DNA of 64,000 nucleotides from Streptomyces hawaiiensis (GTDB lineage Bacteria; Actinomycetota; Actinomycetes; Streptomycetales; Streptomycetaceae): the NCBI RefSeq assembly GCF_004803895.1, contig NZ_CP021978.1:1-64000 (forward strand). Reading direction: 5' to 3'. Positions 49,769-59,131 of this stretch are shown here, one piece after another. Numbering within the stretch: the first letter of the stretch is position 1; the number at the start of each line of letters is the position of its first letter. The translations under genes were made by a program, and so were the position numbers. Below the pieces are notes generated by a model. It made no database searches. It was not told the DNA's origin and was given only the letters and a program-made list of their open reading frames with translations.

Positions 49769-50461
49769 TCAGGATCCGGTGCGGTAGCGGGTGAGCATGA
49801 GGGCGACGGCTTCGTCCACGATCGTGGTGTCGGTGGGGTCGGGCGGGACGAAGTCGGTGCGTACGAGTTGGGGCCACAGGAGTTGGCCGCAGATCATGCC
49901 GAGGAACTGTTCGGCCACTGCGGAGGTCTGCTGTGTCTGTCCGTCGGCCGAACGGAAGTCGAGTGTGCCGGCCTGTGCTTCGGTGTCCAGGTAGTCGCGG
50001 AGCCGGTCGAAGAAGGGTCCGCGGTCGATGGCGAAGCCGGTGCCGACGATGTCGGCGAGTTCCGGCATCTGGGGAAGTTCGGTGATGATGAGGCGGCACA
50101 GTGCCGCCGTGCCGGGCCGCCCGATCAGGCAGGCGTAGTCGCGGCCGATGTGGTCCAGACCGTACCGGGGATCACCGGGCGGGGGTGGTGCGGCGTACTG
50201 CACGTCGAGCTGCCACTGTTCGGAGGTGACGGCGGCGAACAGCGCGGCCTTGGAGGGGTACCGCTTGAAGAGGGTGCCGGTGGAGACGCGGGCCTCTCGG
50301 GCGATCTGGGCCAGGGAGGTCTTGTCGTATCCCCGGGCGAGGAAGAGGTCGCGGGCGGCGCGGATGATGCGCGCGCGGTTCTCCGCTTTGATCTGCGCGT
50401 GATACCCGGCCTGGCACGTGTCGCCACCGGTTTCCGTTCGGTCACGGTCCGCCACCGACAT
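49769..50461 (-). CDS. TetR-family repressor co-transcribed with an SDR gene
   Basis: The product has 230 residues from ATG 50461 (MSVADRDRTETGG). HTH: RIIRAARDLFLARGYDKTSL, AREARVSTGTLFKRYPSKAA. The C-terminal domain is of the AcrR-like kind (AEQFLGMICGQLLWPQLVRT). It lies 40 bp after the SDR gene on the same strand; two inverted repeats upstream of the SDR gene are likely its operators, giving autoregulation. Confidence 0.9.
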   Translation of the reverse strand: MSVADRDRTETGGDTCQAGYHAQIKAENRARIIRAARDLFLARGYDKTSLAQIAREARVSTGTLFKRYPSKAALFAAVTSEQWQLDVQYAAPPPPGDPRYGLDHIGRDYACLIGRPGTAALCRLIITELPQMPELADIVGTGFAIDRGPFFDRLRDYLDTEAQAGTLDFRSADGQTQQTSAVAEQFLGMICGQLLWPQLVRTDFVPPDPTDTTIVDEAVALMLTRYRTGS

Positions 50462-50501
50462 GCCCACGCCCCTCGCCCGTCTCGCGGCCGCGTCCTCGCT
50501 G

Positions 50502-51263
50502 TCAGAGAACGGTCTGGCCACCGTCCAGGATAAGGTCCTGGCCCACGGCGAAGGCGGAGGCGTCGGAGGCCAGGTAGACGACGGCTTCCGCGACTTCCTC
50601 GGGCAGACCCATGCGCCCCAGCGGGATGCCGGAGCTGATCGCCTCCAGAACCGCCGTCTGCTGCGCGGGGTCCTCGATCCCGAGCTTGGCCCCTGAGTAC
50701 AGCGGGGTGTTCACCGGGCCGGGGCTGACCGCGTTGAACCGGATGCCGTGCGACCTGAGCAGGTCCGCGTTCCACGACCGCATCAGGGAACCGACAGCCG
50801 CCTTCGTCGCGGCGTAGGCGTTCGACTGCCCGTAACCGCCGTGCGCGCTGTTGGACGCGTTGAGGACAACCGAGGACGGGTTGGCCAGCACGGGCACCAG
50901 GGCCTGCGTGAGAAAGAAGACGCTCTTGACGTTGATGTCGAAGAGCCGGTCGAAGCTGTCCTCCGTGTGGCCCTCGAACGGCCGCCAGTCCGAGACGCCG
51001 GCGTTCAGGAACGCCACGTCCAGCTTCCCGAAGTGCTCACGCACCCGCTCCGCCAGGCCGCGCTGCGCATCGAGATCGCGCGCATCGGCCTGCACCACCG
51101 GCACCGCGTCCCCGAGGATCTGCCGCGCCTTGTCGATGCTGGCCGGGGTGACCCCTGTGACCAACACGTCGGCGCCCTCCGCGACAAAACGCTGCGCGGT
51201 CTCCAGACCGATCCCACTCGTGCCGCCAGTGATGAGGGCGCGCTTGCCCGCAAGACGATTCAT
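50502..51263 (-). CDS. Short-chain dehydrogenase/reductase
   Basis: The product has 253 residues from ATG 51263 (MNRLAGKRALITGGTSGIG). Cofactor motif TGGTSGIG at 12-19, NAG at 87-89, catalytic Ser137 region (LNASNSAHGG) and Tyr150-x-x-x-Lys154. It is a classical NAD(P)-dependent SDR; the substrate is unknown. Two operators sit in front of it. Confidence 0.9.
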   Translation of the reverse strand: MNRLAGKRALITGGTSGIGLETAQRFVAEGADVLVTGVTPASIDKARQILGDAVPVVQADARDLDAQRGLAERVREHFGKLDVAFLNAGVSDWRPFEGHTEDSFDRLFDINVKSVFFLTQALVPVLANPSSVVLNASNSAHGGYGQSNAYAATKAAVGSLMRSWNADLLRSHGIRFNAVSPGPVNTPLYSGAKLGIEDPAQQTAVLEAISSGIPLGRMGLPEEVAEAVVYLASDASAFAVGQDLILDGGQTVL

Positions 51264-51289
51264 GTTCAGTGTTCCTTGCCGAGTCGTGA

Positions 51290-51309
51290 GGTAAGTCGAT
51301 GAACTTACC
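51290..51309. promoter_or_regulatory. Operator 1 of the SDR-TetR pair
   Basis: Inverted repeat GGTAAGT-6 bp-ACTTACC, 27 bp upstream of the SDR start. Confidence 0.7.
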
Positions 51310-51336
51310 TGAAGGTATCCCCCACGCCATCCATGA

Positions 51337-51356
51337 GGCAAGTCGATCCACTTACC
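51337..51356. promoter_or_regulatory. Operator 2 of the SDR-TetR pair
   Basis: GGCAAGT-6 bp-ACTTACC, the same repeat with one change, centred 47 bp from operator 1; both spacers begin CGAT. Confidence 0.7.
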
Positions 51357-51373
51357 ATCGGCGCGTCGGCCGG

Positions 51374-52678
51374 TCAGCCGCGTTGCCGGCGGGCACGCAG
51401 AGCGGCCCAGTGGCGCAGGCGCTCGGTGATCTGGGCTTCGTAGCCGTTGCGGGTGGGCTGGTAGTACGTCTCGCGGTCCATGTCGTCGGGGAAGTAGTCG
51501 TCACCGGAGAAGCCCTCGGCAGTGTCCGGGTCGTACTGGTAGTCCTTGCCGTAGCCGAGGTCCTTCATCAGCCGGGTCGGGGCGTTGAGGATGTGGGTGG
51601 GCGGCATGAGTGAGCCGGTATGCCGGGCTGATCGGTGTGCGGCGTTGAAGCCGCGGTAGACGGCGATGGATTTGGGGGCGGTGGCGAGGTAGACGACGGC
51701 CTGGGCGATCGCCAACTCGCCCTCGGGGGAGCCGAGTCGCTCGTACACGTCCCAGGCGGCGAGGGCCTGCTGGATGGCGTGGGGGTCGGCCATGCCGATG
51801 TCCTCGTTCGCGAAGCGGACCAGGCGGCGGGCGACGAACAGCGGGTCCTCGCCGCCGTCGAGCATGCGGGCGAGCCAGTACAGGGCCGCGTCCGGGTCGG
51901 AGCCGCGCATCGACTTGTGCAGCGCGGAGATCAGGTTGTAGTGGCCCTCCTGCGCCTTGTCGTACAGCGGGGCGCGCTGCTGGATGTGATGGGCGAGCCC
52001 GGCGGTGTCGAGGGTGGCTTCCGTGTCCGGGAGGGCTTGGAGCTGTTCGGCCATGTTGAGGAGGTAGCGGCCGTCGCCGTCCGCCATGGCGATCAGGGCG
52101 CGGCGGGCGTCGTCGTCCAGGGGCAGATGGTGGCCGGTGAGCTGCTCGGCGCGGTCGAGGAGCGTGGACAGTGCGGCTTCGTCGAGGCGTTTGAGCACGA
52201 GGACCTGGGTGCGGGAGAGGAGGGCGCCGTTGAGTTCGAAGCTCGGGTTCTCCGTGGTGGCGCCGATCAGGGTGACTGTGCCGTCCTCGACGTAGGGCAG
52301 GAAGCTGTCCTGCTGGGCACGGTTGAAGCGGTGGATCTCGTCGACGAACAGCAGGGTGCCCTGGCCGATGCCGCGCCGGCTTCGTGCGGCGGCAAAGACC
52401 TTGCGCAGATCGGCCACTCCGGAGAAGGTGGCCGACACCGGTTCGAAGGCCAGGTTGCCGGCGTCCGCGAGAAGCCGGGCGATGGTGGTCTTCCCGACGC
52501 CGGGCGGGCCCCACAGGATGGCGGAGCCGAGGCGCTGCTGGGCGACCATGCGGCCCAGCGGGGCGTCCCGGGCAAGGAGGTGGTCCTGCCCGACGACATC
52601 TTCCAGCCGGGTGGGGCGCAGGCGGTCGGCGAGGGGCCGTGCGGGCTCCTCGCCGAAGAGCGGCAGGGTCGGTTCCAT
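51374..52678 (-). CDS. rarA: Replication-associated recombination protein A (MgsA-type AAA ATPase)
   Basis: The product has 434 residues from ATG 52678 (MEPTLPLFGEEPARPLADRL). Walker A GPPGVGKT at 57-64, Walker B DEIH at 113-116, sensor GATTENPSFELN, arginine finger region LLSRTQVLVLKRL, then the RarA tetramerisation domain (HYNLISALHKSMRGSDPDAA, GYGKDYQYDPDT). RarA acts at stalled replication forks with clamp-loader-like chemistry. The gene is intact and chromosomal in character. Confidence 0.95.
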   Translation of the reverse strand: MEPTLPLFGEEPARPLADRLRPTRLEDVVGQDHLLARDAPLGRMVAQQRLGSAILWGPPGVGKTTIARLLADAGNLAFEPVSATFSGVADLRKVFAAARSRRGIGQGTLLFVDEIHRFNRAQQDSFLPYVEDGTVTLIGATTENPSFELNGALLSRTQVLVLKRLDEAALSTLLDRAEQLTGHHLPLDDDARRALIAMADGDGRYLLNMAEQLQALPDTEATLDTAGLAHHIQQRAPLYDKAQEGHYNLISALHKSMRGSDPDAALYWLARMLDGGEDPLFVARRLVRFANEDIGMADPHAIQQALAAWDVYERLGSPEGELAIAQAVVYLATAPKSIAVYRGFNAAHRSARHTGSLMPPTHILNAPTRLMKDLGYGKDYQYDPDTAEGFSGDDYFPDDMDRETYYQPTRNGYEAQITERLRHWAALRARRQRG

Positions 52679-52778
52679 CGGTCTCTCGGGTCGGAAGTGG
52701 ACGTGTGCGGACGTGGCGAGCCTTGCACGGGGCACTGACAGGCGTCGGCTCAGCCGCTCGTGGGGAAGCGCGCAGGGC

Positions 52779-53147
52779 TCATCGGGCATCGGCGCGGTCG
52801 CGTCGCGGCAGCCTCTCGGCGACCAGGTCGTAGGAGTCCTCGACCGCGTCGGTGACCAGCCGCTCGGTGATGCCGGGTCCTGGCCCCAGTGAGATCCAGT
52901 GGCGTTTGTCGAGATAGCGGCCCGGCGTGATCGAGGCGTGGCCGCGTACGTGAGCGCGGGCGTGTTCGGGTTCGCACTTGACCGTGATGATCTGCTCGTC
53001 CGGGTCGTCGGTGACGATCAGGAACACCTTGTCCGCGACCTTGTACACGTCGAGTCCCGGGGTGAAGGGGTAGCCGTGGCTGACGTCGGGGAGGCCCAGT
53101 GCCGCCCGGCAGGCGGTGTCCTGGAGCCGGTCACCGGCCGCGCTCAC
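52779..53147 (-). CDS. MmcQ/YjbR-family protein
   Basis: The product has 122 residues from GTG 53147. Family motifs: ALGLPDVSHGYPFTPGLDVY, VADKVFLIVTDD, ITVKCEPEHARAH, GRYLDKRHWISLGPG. It has a double-wing fold like a DNA-binding domain, with no proven function. It starts in a GTGA overlap with the remnant of a second family member upstream. Confidence 0.8.
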   Translation of the reverse strand: MSAAGDRLQDTACRAALGLPDVSHGYPFTPGLDVYKVADKVFLIVTDDPDEQIITVKCEPEHARAHVRGHASITPGRYLDKRHWISLGPGPGITERLVTDAVEDSYDLVAERLPRRDRADAR

Positions 53148-53311
53148 CGGGCCGCCCGTGGGCCGGTGCCGTAGGTGTGCGGGTCGACAGGCCGCTCGGC
53201 CCTGGGCAGATGGGCGACGACGAGCCGGTAGGAGTCGGTGACGAGCTCCCCGACGAGCTCCCTGTCGACGCCTTCTCCGCCCTCCAGGGTGATCCAGTGC
53301 TTCTTGTTCAT
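53144..53311 (-). pseudogene. C-terminal remnant of a second MmcQ/YjbR protein
   Basis: Reads MNKKHWITLEGGEGVDREL, VTDSYRLVVAHLPRAERPVD and ends GPRAAR. The N-terminal two thirds are absent; a short unrelated ORF start (MNGSALHKTAADCA) lies upstream in another frame. Confidence 0.6.
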
Positions 53312-53507
53312 GTGGTAGCCGGGGTGATGTGGCTGCGCAGTCGGCGGCGGTCTTGTGCAGGGCCGATCCGTTCATGGGTGGTGAGCCTTCTCAGGTGGTG
53401 ACGGACTGTGGCGTCGAAGGAGGCGGAGGGCGCGCCGCGCGGGCGCGGTGGCACGTCCCATCCTTGCGTCGAAGTCGACGGGAAGGGCGGTAGGCTGCGG
53501 ACACGTG

Positions 53508-54449
53508 ATGGTCGACAAGCGACACTCCGGGCCAAGTGGGCCGGGCGAGCAGGCCGGGCAGGCCGCGGTTCCGCTGTACGGTTTCCAGCCCCCGGTCGGT
53601 ACCCCGTACGGCCTCGAGGTGAGCACCGTCGAGGACTTCTTCGCCCACCACGACGACTGGCCGTGGAACCCGCCCCGTCCGGGCCGCGCCACCTTCCACT
53701 ACCTCATCACCGTCACCGAGGGTGAGCTGCGGCACGACGTCGACCACGTCACGCGGACCGTCACCCCAGGCCAGTGGCTGTGGGTGCGTCCCGGACACGC
53801 ACAGTGCTGGCATCCGCCCGGCGCGGCCCGCGGCCCGTTCATCCTGTTCGAACCGGACGTACTGCGGCCCGACCTCGCCCGTCTCCTGGCCCCGCTCACC
53901 GCACACGAGGCACCTGCCGTGCTCAGCCCGCACCCCGACGACACCGCCTGGCTCCAGCAGACGGCACTCCAACTCCTGGACGAGCACCGCGCACTGGGGC
54001 GCCGCCCCCTCGACATCCACCACGCGCTGCGGCGCAGCCTGCTCGAATCACTACTGCTGCGCCTGGCCAACTCCCCGGGCATCGCCCCCACCGGGACAGC
54101 CACGGCCGGCGCGGCCCGCGCCGACAGATACCGACGCTTCCTGGACGCCTTGGAGCTGCATTTTCGCGAGCTCCACCAAGCCGCGGACTACGCCGAATTG
54201 CTCGGCTGCTCGGTCCGCACCCTCAGCCGTGCCGCCCAGGATGCCACCGGCAAGGGAGTACGCGAACTCATCGACGAGCGGCGCCTCCTGGAGGCCCGGC
54301 GCCTGCTGGGAGCAGCCCGGTGGGACGCCCGGGCCGTGGCCGTCCACCTCGGCTTCACCGACCCCGCGAACTTCGGCCGCTTCTTCCTCGACCGCACCGG
54401 CCTCACCCCGGCCGCCTTCGCGGCCCGCGCAGCCAGGACCGACGCGTGA
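53508..54449 (+). CDS. AraC-family transcription regulator
   Basis: The product has 313 residues from ATG 53508 (MVDKRHSGPSGPG). The N-terminal half is a cupin-like sensor (TFHYLITVTEGELRHDVDHV, PGQWLWVRPGHAQCWHPPG). The C-terminal half has two HTHs: YAELLGCSVRTLSRAAQDAT and AVAVHLGFTDPANFGRFFLD, the latter the family signature. It precedes the convergent aldo-keto reductase; its target is unknown. Confidence 0.9.
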   Translation: MVDKRHSGPSGPGEQAGQAAVPLYGFQPPVGTPYGLEVSTVEDFFAHHDDWPWNPPRPGRATFHYLITVTEGELRHDVDHVTRTVTPGQWLWVRPGHAQCWHPPGAARGPFILFEPDVLRPDLARLLAPLTAHEAPAVLSPHPDDTAWLQQTALQLLDEHRALGRRPLDIHHALRRSLLESLLLRLANSPGIAPTGTATAGAARADRYRRFLDALELHFRELHQAADYAELLGCSVRTLSRAAQDATGKGVRELIDERRLLEARRLLGAARWDARAVAVHLGFTDPANFGRFFLDRTGLTPAAFAARAARTDA

Positions 54450-54503
54450 CGGAAACGCGGCGCAGGCCCCTTGCCCGTCAAGAGGAGATGGCTCCCGGCG
54501 CGG

Positions 54504-55496
54504 TCACTCTGTGGTGAAGCTGGACAGTACCGCGGCCGGGAGGCGGCTGCCTGCCGAACCGTGGGGAAGGATCTCGGCGATGCGGGCCAGATCGGCGGCC
54601 GAGAGCTGGACGTCGACGGCGCTGGCGTTCTCCTCAAGCCGCTTGGTGCTGCGGGTGCCGGGAATGGGCGCGATGTCCTCACCCTGGGCGAGCAGCCAGG
54701 CCAGCGCGAGCTGGGCGGTGGTGATGCCCTTGGTGTCGGCCAGGTTCTTGAGCTGTTCGATGGCGTGCACGTTGTACGTGTAGTTCTCGCCCTGCCAACG
54801 CTCGTCCCAGCTGCGCATGTCGTCCGCGGGGTACTCGCTGGCGGGCTTGACCTGGCCGGTGAGGAAGCCGCGGCCGAGCGGGGAGTAGGGCACCAGGCCG
54901 ATGCCGAGTTCCCGCAGAACGGGAAGGATCTTCTCCTCGACCTCCCGCTCGAAGAGCGAGTACTCGTACTGGAGCACGGAGACCGGGGTGACGGCGTGGG
55001 CGCGGCGGATGTACTGGGGGCCGACGTTGCTCAGGCCGAAGTACTTCACCTTGCCTTCGGTGATCAGTTCGCCGACCACGCCGGCGACCTCCTCGACCGG
55101 AATGTCAGGGTCAGAGATGTGCTGGTAGAAGAGGTCGATGTGGTCGCTCTGTAGGTAGCGCAGGCTGTTCTCGGCAACCTTGCGGATGTTTTCCGGACGG
55201 CTGTTGAAGGCGGGGCTGATCGCCGGGGCGGTCATGTCGAAGCCGAACTTGGTGGCGAGGACCACCTCGTCACGGAAGTCTTCGACTGCCTTGCCGAGGA
55301 GGATCTCGTTGCTGCCGGTGCCGGCGCCGTACAGCTCGGCGGTGTCGAAGAAGTCGATCCCGAGTTCGTGGGCGCGGCGGATGGTCGCGAGGCCCTCGTC
55401 GTCGTTCGAGGCGCCGTAGGCCATGGACATGCCCATGATTCCCAGGCCGAGCGCCGAGACGCGCAGACCCTGAGAGCCCAGATTGCGGTGCTGCAT
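54504..55496 (-). CDS. Aldo/keto reductase
   Basis: The product has 330 residues. Start MQHRNLGSQGLRVSALGLG. Catalytic tetrad visible: Asp and Tyr in FFDTAELYGAG, Lys in VLATKFGF, His in LFYQHISDP. NADPH-binding end PIPGTRSTKRLEENASA. It reduces carbonyls with NADPH. It is divergent from a TetR gene with a perfect palindrome between, so probably repressed by it. Confidence 0.93.
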   Translation of the reverse strand: MQHRNLGSQGLRVSALGLGIMGMSMAYGASNDDEGLATIRRAHELGIDFFDTAELYGAGTGSNEILLGKAVEDFRDEVVLATKFGFDMTAPAISPAFNSRPENIRKVAENSLRYLQSDHIDLFYQHISDPDIPVEEVAGVVGELITEGKVKYFGLSNVGPQYIRRAHAVTPVSVLQYEYSLFEREVEEKILPVLRELGIGLVPYSPLGRGFLTGQVKPASEYPADDMRSWDERWQGENYTYNVHAIEQLKNLADTKGITTAQLALAWLLAQGEDIAPIPGTRSTKRLEENASAVDVQLSAADLARIAEILPHGSAGSRLPAAVLSSFTTE

Positions 55497-55541
55497 GAGT
55501 TCACTCCCTCAGTGGTTCGTCGGCTTCACCCGCAGGTGTCA

Positions 55542-55560
55542 AACCGAACTGTTCGGTTTT
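55542..55560. promoter_or_regulatory. Perfect TetR-type operator
   Basis: AAACCGAAC-T-GTTCGGTTT, a 19-bp palindrome 46 bp upstream of the aldo-keto reductase start. Confidence 0.75.
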
Positions 55561-55587
55561 ACCTTACGCGCCGACCGCCCGGAGGCC

Positions 55588-55606
55588 AAACCAAACGGTT
55601 CGGTGC
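55588..55606. promoter_or_regulatory. Second, imperfect copy of the operator
   Basis: AAACCAAAC-G-GTTCGGTGC shares most of the first operator and lies 15 bp upstream of the TetR start, so the repressor probably controls itself as well. Confidence 0.65.
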
Positions 55607-55620
55607 TCTATCCTGGGGCT

Positions 55621-56250
55621 ATGTCCCAGTCCCGCGATTCCGGCCCGACCGCAGCGCCCGCAGGAGCCGCCGCGGGCGGTGACACCACGCGCGAGCGCAT
55701 CCTCACCGCTGCCATGGAGGAATTCGCCCGCCACGGCATCGCCGGGGCCCGTGTGGACCGCATCGCCAAGCTCGCCAGAACCAGCAAAGAACGCGTCTAT
55801 GCCTACTTCCGCGGCAAAGACGCGCTCTATTCGGCTGTCGCTGCACGGGAGTACGTCGTCATCGCCGAGGCCACCCAGATGGACCCGTGCGACCTGCCTG
55901 GCTACGCGGGCCGCCTGTTCGACTACTTCGTCGCCCGTCCGGACCACCACCGCCTGATCACCTGGGGCCGCCTCGAACTGCCGGGCACCAGAGCCGTTGC
56001 CGACGATCCCGACCAGGCAGTGATCGCCCGCAAAATCGACCAGCTCCGCCAGGCGCAGCAGGCCGGACAGCTCGACTCCGCATGGGACCCGGCCGATGTC
56101 CTCGCCCTGGTCAACCAGATCGCCATGACCTGGGCGGCACAGCCCGAACTCAGCGAGGCCGCCGCCGCACACGCCGTGGACCCCACCACCGCCGCCCGCC
56201 GCGCCGCGGTGGTGACCGCTGTCGAACGGCTTTTCCCCCGAGCGCACTGA
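55621..56250 (+). CDS. TetR-family repressor
   Basis: The product has 209 residues from ATG 55621 (MSQSRDSGPTAAPAG). HTH: RILTAAMEEFARHGIAGARV, IAKLARTSKERVYAYFRGKD. The C-terminal domain resembles those of YvdT/RutR relatives (ADVLALVNQIAMTWAAQPE). It is divergent from the aldo-keto reductase. Confidence 0.92.
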   Translation: MSQSRDSGPTAAPAGAAAGGDTTRERILTAAMEEFARHGIAGARVDRIAKLARTSKERVYAYFRGKDALYSAVAAREYVVIAEATQMDPCDLPGYAGRLFDYFVARPDHHRLITWGRLELPGTRAVADDPDQAVIARKIDQLRQAQQAGQLDSAWDPADVLALVNQIAMTWAAQPELSEAAAAHAVDPTTAARRAAVVTAVERLFPRAH

Positions 56251-56335
56251 CGTCCCCCGGACCAGCGGCCACCCTCCTCGAACATTCCCCAAACGGCGCC
56301 GACCGCCCTTGCCGCTCAAGTCGAGGGATCCGGGC

Positions 56336-57358
56336 TCAGTAGTCCAGGACGACGACGTGCTTGCCCGGCGTGGTGCCGGACTCGACGTCGGCCTGGGCGT
56401 CACGGACCTGTTCCAGGCCGTGGTAGACCTTCGCGACCGGGACTGTGAGACTCCCCGCGGCGATGGCCTGGAGTTGGCGGGCGAAGACGTCGGCCGGGAG
56501 GTCGGCGGCCTGACCGCCGTAGGACGTCAGCCGCACCCCGCCCGGGATCATGAACGGGGTGAAATCGGGGATCGTCCACTGGCCCGCCAGCGCTCCGGTG
56601 AAGCAGACCGTTCCGTGCCGGCGGACGGTGCGGAGGGTGTCGGCGAGGACCGAGCAGCCCACCAGCTCCAGTACGGCGTCGACACCCTCCGGCATCAGCT
56701 CGCGCACCTGGTCGGCGATCGTGCCGTTGTCGACGAGGGGATGGTCGACGCCCGCGGCCCGCAGTTCCCCGGCGCGCTCCGGGCTGCGGGTGGTGGACAG
56801 TACGGTGGCTCCGAGGTCCTTCGCGATCGTGGCCGCGCTCAGCCCGACCGTGGAGGTGCCGCCGCGGATCAGCAGCGTCTGCCCGGCCGTGAGGTCCAGG
56901 CCGGTGGTCAGCGATCCGTAGGCGGTCTGGAACATCTCCGGCAGCGCGCCGACGACCTCCCACGGCAGGCCGGTCTCGAACGGGATGACCTGCGCCGCGG
57001 GGACGCTCACGTACTGGGCGTACGCGCCGTCGTACGAGCGGCCCATGCCGCCCATCATCGTGGCCACCTGCTGTCCCGGCCGCAGTTCGCTGTCCTCGTC
57101 GGCCTCATCGACCACGCCGACGCCCTCGATGCCGGGCACCCGCGGGTAGGTGACCTCCGCGTCCGACTCCCCCTTGCGGGTGGTGACCTCGGACTCGTTG
57201 ACGCCGAACGCCTTCACCCTGATCCGCACCCAGCCGGGCTTGCGTACGGGCACCGGCACATCCTTGATCTCCAGTGCGTCCAGGCCGCCGGGCCGGGTGA
57301 CGACCACGGCCCGCATCGTCGCCGGTGCTGCGCCGCCGGCTGCTCTTGGTTGGCTCAT
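56336..57358 (-). CDS. Zinc-independent quinone oxidoreductase-type alcohol dehydrogenase (MDR family)
   Basis: The product has 340 residues from ATG 57358 (MSQPRAAGGAAPATMRAVVV). GroES-like N-terminal domain (VRIRVKAFGVNESEVTTRKG, PRVPGIEGVGVVDEADED) without the zinc Cys cluster, and a Rossmann domain with LLIRGGTSTVGLSAATIAKD. It reduces quinones or enones with NADPH. It is in the same direction as the carboxylesterase upstream, 128 bp apart. Confidence 0.9.
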   Translation of the reverse strand: MSQPRAAGGAAPATMRAVVVTRPGGLDALEIKDVPVPVRKPGWVRIRVKAFGVNESEVTTRKGESDAEVTYPRVPGIEGVGVVDEADEDSELRPGQQVATMMGGMGRSYDGAYAQYVSVPAAQVIPFETGLPWEVVGALPEMFQTAYGSLTTGLDLTAGQTLLIRGGTSTVGLSAATIAKDLGATVLSTTRSPERAGELRAAGVDHPLVDNGTIADQVRELMPEGVDAVLELVGCSVLADTLRTVRRHGTVCFTGALAGQWTIPDFTPFMIPGGVRLTSYGGQAADLPADVFARQLQAIAAGSLTVPVAKVYHGLEQVRDAQADVESGTTPGKHVVVLDY

Positions 57359-57485
57359 GTCGAGTTCCTTACTCTGTTCGCCCCGAGGATGTGAAGGCGG
57401 AGCCGGGGCTCCGGGCGCAGGTACCTGGGTGATCAGCCCGTGGCGGCCCTGCGCCGTTGCGCATCTCGGTATTGCCCGGTAACCG

Positions 57486-58922
57486 TCAGGGGCGGTCGAT
57501 GCTCTCCCACAGGTCGAGGGCCGCCTGATAGTGGGCGCCGGCCTCGAACGGCGGGTTGCCGACGCTCCCCGAGATGGGCCGGTCCGTGAGGGCGGGCCAC
57601 AGACGGGTCTGCTCGCCGGTGACGAAGTCGAGCACGATGTCGCGGATACGCGTGTCACGCTCGGCCTGTTCAGGGCTGCGGCCCGGCCGTTCCTGGCCGA
57701 CCAGGGCGTACATCTCGGTGCCGTGCACAGCAGGTGCGCCCTCCGCGGGCCCGATCACCAGGAGATGGGTGTTGCCGCCCGCCGCGGCGTGCGCCAGGGC
57801 GCCGCGGGCCGCGGGGAGACCGAAGATGTAGTCCGACAGGAGGGCTGCGCGGACCTCGGCAGGGGTGCGGCCGCCCTGGTCGTAGGCGTCGACGATCTTC
57901 TTGGCGCAGGAGCGGGGAATGCGCCACCCCGCGACCTCGTCGACGATGCGGTCGACGGTGCCCGGGTCGAACCGGTCGAGGTCGTTCGCCACCCACCAGC
58001 CCATGTCGTCACTGGCCATGCTCAGCAGCACGTCGACATCACGGTGTGCGCCCGAGGCGAGTTCGTCCATGGGGTGGGCGTGCAGCACCGCGCCGGGCTG
58101 TCGGGTGTCCAGGACGATGCCGAGGCTCTTGCTGTCCATCCCGCCACGGACTCCCAGGTCCGTCGGGGTGACCTTGTGCAGGGCGGCCACCAGGGAGGCC
58201 GCATCAAGGTCGAGCAGCTTCTCCGGGTTGTCCGCGACGCCGAGTTCGGTGACGAACCGGTGGGCGAGTTCCTCGGCCCACCAGGCAGGCTGCAGACGCG
58301 AGGGCCCGGCGGAGAACCCGGCCAGTCGCCGGTACAGGCCGTTGGCGGAGGAGGCGCCGAGCAGTCCGAAGGTGGCATAGGCGCCGCCGCTGTGGCCGTA
58401 GACGGTGACGTTGTCGGGGTCGCCGCCGAAGTGGGCGATGTTCCGCTTGATCCAGGTCAGCGCGGCGATGACGTCCTGCAAACAGAGGTTGCTTGCCTCG
58501 GCAAGAGCGCCGCCGTACTGCGAGAGCGAGAGAGCGCCCAGCGCGCCGAGCCGGTAGTTGACCGACACGCTCACCACGCGCCCCGTTGCCGCGAGACCGG
58601 CGGCGTTGGAGGTGATCTGGGTGTTCGCGCCGTACTCGAATCCGCCGCCGTGGATGTACACGGCCACCGGGAGCGCCGTGCCGGCAGGCTGCTCGGGGGC
58701 CCACACGTTCAGGTTGAGGCAGTCCTCGCCCATCCCGCTGTCGGCTTCGAGCCAGTCGCCGCTGTCGGGCTGGACGGAGACGACGCCCTTGCGGTCATGA
58801 AGGCGGTTTGGATCGAAGTCCGCGACCAGGGGCCGGCGGTATCGCTCGGCGGTGGCGTACGGGATTCCCCACCAGGACCGCACCCCTGGTGCAGTCGGAG
58901 CCTTGGGAGCGGTAGCGGTCAT
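57486..58922 (-). CDS. Type B carboxylesterase
   Basis: The product has 478 residues from ATG 58922 (MTATAPKAPTAPGVRSWWGI). Oxyanion-hole HGGG at 91-94, nucleophile Ser178 in VYGHSGGAY, conserved MGEDCLNLNVW. No signal peptide, so cytoplasmic. It hydrolyses carboxylic esters; the substrate is unknown. It borders the left end of a Tn7-like element. Confidence 0.92.
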   Translation of the reverse strand: MTATAPKAPTAPGVRSWWGIPYATAERYRRPLVADFDPNRLHDRKGVVSVQPDSGDWLEADSGMGEDCLNLNVWAPEQPAGTALPVAVYIHGGGFEYGANTQITSNAAGLAATGRVVSVSVNYRLGALGALSLSQYGGALAEASNLCLQDVIAALTWIKRNIAHFGGDPDNVTVYGHSGGAYATFGLLGASSANGLYRRLAGFSAGPSRLQPAWWAEELAHRFVTELGVADNPEKLLDLDAASLVAALHKVTPTDLGVRGGMDSKSLGIVLDTRQPGAVLHAHPMDELASGAHRDVDVLLSMASDDMGWWVANDLDRFDPGTVDRIVDEVAGWRIPRSCAKKIVDAYDQGGRTPAEVRAALLSDYIFGLPAARGALAHAAAGGNTHLLVIGPAEGAPAVHGTEMYALVGQERPGRSPEQAERDTRIRDIVLDFVTGEQTRLWPALTDRPISGSVGNPPFEAGAHYQAALDLWESIDRP

Positions 58923-59131
58923 GGCACGTCCTTCCAGCGCGGTTGGGGTGTTCGCGCGGTGCTCGGCGGCTGGTTGCTCGCGGTGACGTCTCCCATCGTT
59001 TCCTGGGATCCGACAAAGAGCCCGGCGGGTGGCGGTCACCCGGTGGTCATCAGGTGACACTTCGGCAACAACATCTTGGTGCAGGCCAGGAATTTCAGGA
59101 GACAACCGGCGTTTCCTGACCGCCCTTCATT
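58923..59131. other. Likely left end region of the Tn7-like element
   Basis: No gene. GTTTCCTG occurs at 58998-59005 and 59111-59118 and could belong to transposase-binding repeats; this is weak. Confidence 0.3.
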
